From contig VSNO01000150.1 in NCBI GenBank assembly GCA_009774375.1, positions 1 through 10,798 of the forward strand: DNA of 10,798 bases. Reading direction: 5' to 3'. The notes under the pieces are model-generated. The model made no database searches and had not been told where the DNA came from. It was given only the letters and a program-made list of their open reading frames with translations. This document shows, piece by piece, positions 7,798-10,798 of this stretch. The stretch is from Lachnospiraceae bacterium. GTDB lineage: Bacteria > Bacillota > Clostridia > Lachnospirales > Lachnospiraceae. The translations under genes and the position numbers were made by a program. Each line of letters opens with the position of its first letter. Position 1 is the stretch's first letter.

Positions 7798-9210
7798 CTA
7801 TTTCTTCAACTGGTTGATATTCCCGATCAGATCACTCATGCCCAAAAGCAGGATTCCCTTCCACTCGAAGCTCTGTACCTGTGTGCCATCTGCCCCTATA
7901 TAACAGACACCACCCTCATTGAGCCCACCCATATATTGTATGGTATTCTCGACAATAACAGTATATTCCTTGCTGGGCGTCATGTAGTTCACAAAACTCA
8001 GGTGAAGCATGTTGGACATATTTTCCTCAACCGTTCTCGTGCCTGTGCCAAAGACATTGTCCTGCTTCGCCTCCTCACAGATCGCTTCCACCCGGTCAAC
8101 CATATCCCTCATAATATATGTGCAAAGATCCCGGTCGGTGCCTTTTTCTGCACTGATATACGTCAGAACACCGTAGAAGACAAACTGCTCGCTGGAATAA
8201 TCCTCTGCCTTTTCCCGCAGGAACTGCTCCGCAATGGTCCTGTATCCCGCACCGCCCTCCGCCTTAAAGAGCTGTGCCGCTGCATAGAACCGCGCTGCTT
8301 TTTCACGTTCATCCTCACACGGCTGCTGCTCGATCCATCTCCACGCCGCCTCTGCCGCCTGCTGGTATTCTTTGCCTACGTTTGCCTCATAACGCCCAAA
8401 CATATCCTGGCTCATCGCCATGATCCCGCAAAATGCCGCTGTCGCCTCCAGATCACCGTACATGCTCCCGTCGCTCTTCTGTCTGGAACTCAGCCACTTT
8501 CCCATATACAGCAGCTGTGTGACGAGCTGCTGATCCTTCTCATCCTGATCCAGATGCTGGTACGCCGCCTCAAAAAGCGCGCCATTGCACTGCAGCGCAT
8601 ACATGGCTGCATGCATTCCAAAGCTCATATCGCACACACCCTCAGGACTTTCCTGCATATCGGTATTGGAGATGTTTTTTAACATATTCAGGAACAGATT
8701 CTCATACGTGTCCTCAGCGATCACAAACGAGTATGACCGCCCCACGATCTCCGTGTGAACATAGTATGTCCCCGGTTCGTCAAAGGCGGAGAAATCGCCC
8801 ACACTCAGAACTTCGCCGCTCAGCTGATCCACCTCGCCGTGCGGTATCAGCCCCGTATAGACCACCTCGCCGTCACGGCTGCGCACCACGTCAAAAGTCC
8901 GCCCATGCCTGTCCCCCGCAAATATCACCTTTTTCTCCCTGCCTGACACATACCCCGTCACGTCAACGTAGATGCCCGGTCTGCTCACAGGCAGCGAAAT
9001 CCCATATGATGCGAGTACGGAGCCGTAACTCTCCCTCTCCGCTGCGCCGGGCTGCTGCCCTGTGTCCGCCGCATCCGCTCCGCTTCCCTGACGCACATCC
9101 GGCTGGTTCTTTCCCTGGCTGCCACAGGAGCCCAGCACCATGATTACCGCCAGGATCACACAACAGGCAAGGTATTTATGCAGTTTTCGATCTGGATTCC
9201 AGCATTTCAT
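7798..9210 (-). CDS. Lipoprotein with cellulase N-terminal Ig-like domain and degenerate GH9-like helical domain
   Basis: A 470-residue protein predicted to be anchored outside the membrane by lipid. Its signal has a basic start, a hydrophobic core and the lipobox LGSC with Cys at 29. A Gly/Ala/Gln-rich linker (about 30-60) follows. Residues about 78-170 match the cellulase N-terminal Ig-like domain: GYVSGREKKVIF, FDVVRSRDGEVVYTG, VGDFSAFDEPGTYYV and SYSFVIAEDTYENL. The rest is helical and resembles the alpha/alpha barrel of glycoside hydrolase family 9 (AAEAAWRWIEQ; IQYMGGLNEGGVCYIG; a C-terminal FEWKGILLLGM). The GH9 nucleophile/base motif DAGD is not seen, and the C-terminal Glu position (five before the Trp) appears to be Val, so it may be a non-catalytic binding protein or have diverged activity. 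The start is the ATG at 9210, ten bases after AAGGGA. The in-frame ATG at 9270 lies upstream of the predicted transcription start. Its stop is one base from the first ddl-frame ATG, suggesting an envelope role. Confidence 0.78.
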   Translation of the reverse strand: MKCWNPDRKLHKYLACCVILAVIMVLGSCGSQGKNQPDVRQGSGADAADTGQQPGAAERESYGSVLASYGISLPVSRPGIYVDVTGYVSGREKKVIFAGDRHGRTFDVVRSRDGEVVYTGLIPHGEVDQLSGEVLSVGDFSAFDEPGTYYVHTEIVGRSYSFVIAEDTYENLFLNMLKNISNTDMQESPEGVCDMSFGMHAAMYALQCNGALFEAAYQHLDQDEKDQQLVTQLLYMGKWLSSRQKSDGSMYGDLEATAAFCGIMAMSQDMFGRYEANVGKEYQQAAEAAWRWIEQQPCEDEREKAARFYAAAQLFKAEGGAGYRTIAEQFLREKAEDYSSEQFVFYGVLTYISAEKGTDRDLCTYIMRDMVDRVEAICEEAKQDNVFGTGTRTVEENMSNMLHLSFVNYMTPSKEYTVIVENTIQYMGGLNEGGVCYIGADGTQVQSFEWKGILLLGMSDLIGNINQLKK

Positions 9211-9270
9211 TTTTTTATGATCCCTTTTTAATGATTCTATCGCATTTCGCCCACTCGGCTCTACCTCCAT

Positions 9271-9299
9271 ATTTTACACACATTTCCCTGACAAGTAAA
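9271..9299 (-). promoter_or_regulatory. Candidate sigma-A promoter for the GH9-like lipoprotein/ddl/murF cluster
   Basis: Read on the minus strand, TTTACT (9299-9294) and TAAAAT (9276-9271) are 17 bases apart. The -10 matches consensus at five of six positions and the -35 at four. Transcription would begin near 9264, leaving about 54 untranslated bases before the ATG at 9210, and would exclude the in-frame ATG at 9270. It lies directly after the MATE gene, so the envelope cluster would not depend on read-through from it. Confidence 0.42.
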
Positions 9300-9319
9300 G
9301 CACTAATCTTTATGCTTTA
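9296..9319 (-). repeat. Short inverted repeat at the end of the MATE gene
   Basis: A perfect 7-base inverted repeat, TAAAGCA...TGCTTTA with a 10-base loop, overlaps the MATE stop codon and the proposed -35 of the next transcription unit. The stem is AT-rich and no run of T follows it on the minus strand, so it is at best a weak terminator. It could instead be an operator-like site or chance. Confidence 0.3.
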
Positions 9320-10663
9320 TGAAATTCCTTTAAATTCCCATTTTCCGCTGTGATAACGCCCCATGCTGACAATGCCGGTCAACGCCCATGTGAGTCCGGT
9401 CGTCAGAAAGATCCCCCACACGCCGATGAACGGTATCATCGTGAGCGGAAGGGCAAACCCGACGCGCCCTGCCACCTCCATCAGACCATTGATCATCGCA
9501 AATGCGGCATCTCCCGCTCCGTTCAGCACACTTCTCGCCACATAGATCATGCCCAGGAAGAAATAGAACCAGCTTGTGATCGAAAGTCCCTTCGCACCGA
9601 TCGCGATGACCTCCGGCTCTGTCACGAACACACCCACGATCTGCCTTCCAAACAGCTGGCACGGGATCAGCATGACGATGCTGAACACTATGACACTCCG
9701 AAAACCGGCCCTATACCCCTGCTTCACCCTGTCGGTCTTCCCTGCTCCGATATTCTGCCCGGTATACGTCGTGAGCGCCGCCCCGAGTGAATTGTACGGC
9801 TGCTGCACGAGCTGTTCGATCCGCCCGAGCGCAGTGTTTGCCGCGACCACATTCTCCCCAAAGCCGTTGACGATCTTCTGCAAAAAAATGCAGGAAAAGG
9901 CGATCAGGGCATTCTGCATTGCGATCGGGATTCCCAGCCTGAAACAGCGCAGCATGATATCCTTCCGCGGAGGACGGTTCTCCTTCTGAATGCGAAAATA
10001 CGCTATCCTGCGCAGTGCGTATGTAAATGCTCCCACCGCCGCCACAAGCTGCGCGATGACTGTCGCTAGCGCCACCCCGAACACAGACCAGCCAAACAAG
10101 ATGACAAACAGCAGGTCAAGCCCGATATTGACAAAACACGCCGCCATCATAAAATACAGCGGCGTCCTGGAATCCCCCAGCGCACGCAGCACCGACGCCA
10201 CACCGTTGTACGCCGCGATCGCGAGGATCCCCGCACATGAAACGCGCATGTACGTGACGGCATCGTCCAATATGGCCTCCGGCGTATCCAGCACCGTGAG
10301 CACCCATCTTGCCGATGTGATACCGATCATTCCCATTATGACAGAAACCACAGCCAGCAGATACATGCCATTGATAATACTCTTTTCGACCATATCCATC
10401 TGCCCTGCGCCAAAATGCTGCGATACCACGACACCCACTCCGGCGGAAATACCAAAACTCATCGCAAACAGTAAAAAATTCAGAGAGCCTGTAGCACCCA
10501 CTGAAGCCAGCGCATTGGCCCCCACAAACCGCCCCACCACAATGGAATCGACCATGTTGTAAAACTGCTGAAACAGATTTCCGATCAGCATCGGAATCGT
10601 GAATTTGAGAAGCAACCCTGCCGGGCTTCCCTCTGTCATACTGTAAACTGCCTGCTTTTCCAT
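9317..10663 (-). CDS. MATE family multidrug/toxic-compound exporter
   Basis: An integral membrane transporter of 448 residues with about twelve hydrophobic segments arranged as two homologous halves. Family members export cationic compounds or metabolites by Na+ or H+ antiport; the substrate cannot be read from sequence. The first half opens with FTIPMLIGNLFQQFYNMVDS and VGRFVGANALASVG (about 21-54) and contains SQHFGAGQ (about 81-88) and SVLRALGDSRTP (about 147-158). The second half repeats the pattern with GQNIGAGK (about 302-309) and SVLNGAGDAAF (about 368-378), which is the internal pseudo-symmetry of MatE domains. The ATG at 10663 is preceded by AGAGGGG (10671-10677) at seven bases and gives the usual MEK...MTEG N-terminus. 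An in-frame ATG at 10723 also has a good site, GGAAGG (10730-10735) at six bases, and would add 20 residues. It appears to be a single gene with its own promoter. Confidence 0.93.
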   Translation of the reverse strand: MEKQAVYSMTEGSPAGLLLKFTIPMLIGNLFQQFYNMVDSIVVGRFVGANALASVGATGSLNFLLFAMSFGISAGVGVVVSQHFGAGQMDMVEKSIINGMYLLAVVSVIMGMIGITSARWVLTVLDTPEAILDDAVTYMRVSCAGILAIAAYNGVASVLRALGDSRTPLYFMMAACFVNIGLDLLFVILFGWSVFGVALATVIAQLVAAVGAFTYALRRIAYFRIQKENRPPRKDIMLRCFRLGIPIAMQNALIAFSCIFLQKIVNGFGENVVAANTALGRIEQLVQQPYNSLGAALTTYTGQNIGAGKTDRVKQGYRAGFRSVIVFSIVMLIPCQLFGRQIVGVFVTEPEVIAIGAKGLSITSWFYFFLGMIYVARSVLNGAGDAAFAMINGLMEVAGRVGFALPLTMIPFIGVWGIFLTTGLTWALTGIVSMGRYHSGKWEFKGIS

Positions 10664-10764
10664 ATTGATACCCCTCTGATCCTGTAAGATTTCGCTGATC
10701 GCACCTGCACAATCCCGGTACATAAATTTCCTTCCGGGGCTGCCATTTGCTTTCTCGAAATGCT

Positions 10765-10792
10765 ATCATATCATGAATGCAGAATAAATCAA
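10765..10792 (-). promoter_or_regulatory. Extended -10 promoter for the MATE gene
   Basis: On the minus strand TTGATT (10792-10787) and TATGAT (10770-10765) are 16 bases apart. The -10 matches five of six positions and is preceded by TGA, giving the extended TGn element. Transcription would begin near 10758, so the leader before the ATG at 10663 is about 95 bases and includes the in-frame ATG at 10723 with its own ribosome site. I saw no riboswitch-like fold in this leader. Confidence 0.6.
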
Positions 10793-10798
10793 TGGGGT

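Noticed and set aside
7696..8682. A 328-codon open frame on the plus strand opposite the 3' part of the GH9-like lipoprotein gene and the start of ddl
   Set aside because: It is antisense to two supported genes, with biased Leu/His/Cys/Arg composition and no recognisable motif or ribosome site.
9990..10562. A 190-codon open frame on the plus strand opposite the MATE gene
   Set aside because: Its Ala/Thr/Pro/Ser-rich product mirrors the hydrophobic codons of the transporter; there is no ribosome site or motif.

Overview
The window looks like chromosomal core DNA from a Gram-positive anaerobe of the Clostridia, most likely a Lachnospiraceae-type bacterium. The clues are moderate GC, strong purine-rich Shine-Dalgarno sites (AGGAGG, GGAGGGG, AGAGGGG), Gram-positive lipoprotein signal peptides, a membrane-anchored AraC/YesN-type regulator, and protein sequences that read like this group. 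The species cannot be fixed by eye. I saw no insertion sequence, prophage, CRISPR array, tRNA or rRNA.

Layout. (1) Bases 9-2306 (+) hold a two-pass membrane sensor fused to an AraC-type DNA-binding domain. Its targets probably lie outside the window. (2) Bases 2322-4165 (-) hold a small PrcB-domain lipoprotein followed by class I dihydroorotase (pyrC), converging on the regulator with only 15 bases between them. (3) Bases 4317-5051 (+) hold a PlsC-type lysophosphatidate acyltransferase, transcribed divergently from the lipoprotein and ended by a clear intrinsic terminator. (4) Bases 5135-9210 (-) hold a three-gene envelope cluster in the order: lipoprotein with a cellulase-type N-terminal Ig-like domain and a degenerate GH9-like helical domain, then D-alanine-D-alanine ligase (ddl), then MurF. 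(5) Bases 9317-10663 (-) hold a MATE-family exporter with its own extended -10 promoter.

How the genes fit together. Ddl makes D-Ala-D-Ala and MurF attaches it to the UDP-MurNAc-tripeptide, so the last two genes of cluster 4 are consecutive steps in peptidoglycan precursor synthesis. The lipoprotein directly upstream has a stop codon one base from the first in-frame ATG of the ddl reading frame, so it is probably co-transcribed with them. It lacks the usual GH9 catalytic motifs, and its job is the main open question here. PlsC (phospholipid synthesis) and PyrC (pyrimidine synthesis) are housekeeping genes.

Most of the window is ordinary. The points worth a second look are the GH9-like probable pseudoenzyme coupled to ddl-murF, a repeat-built insertion in MurF, two plausible starts for the MATE protein, and the small PrcB-type lipoprotein next to pyrC.
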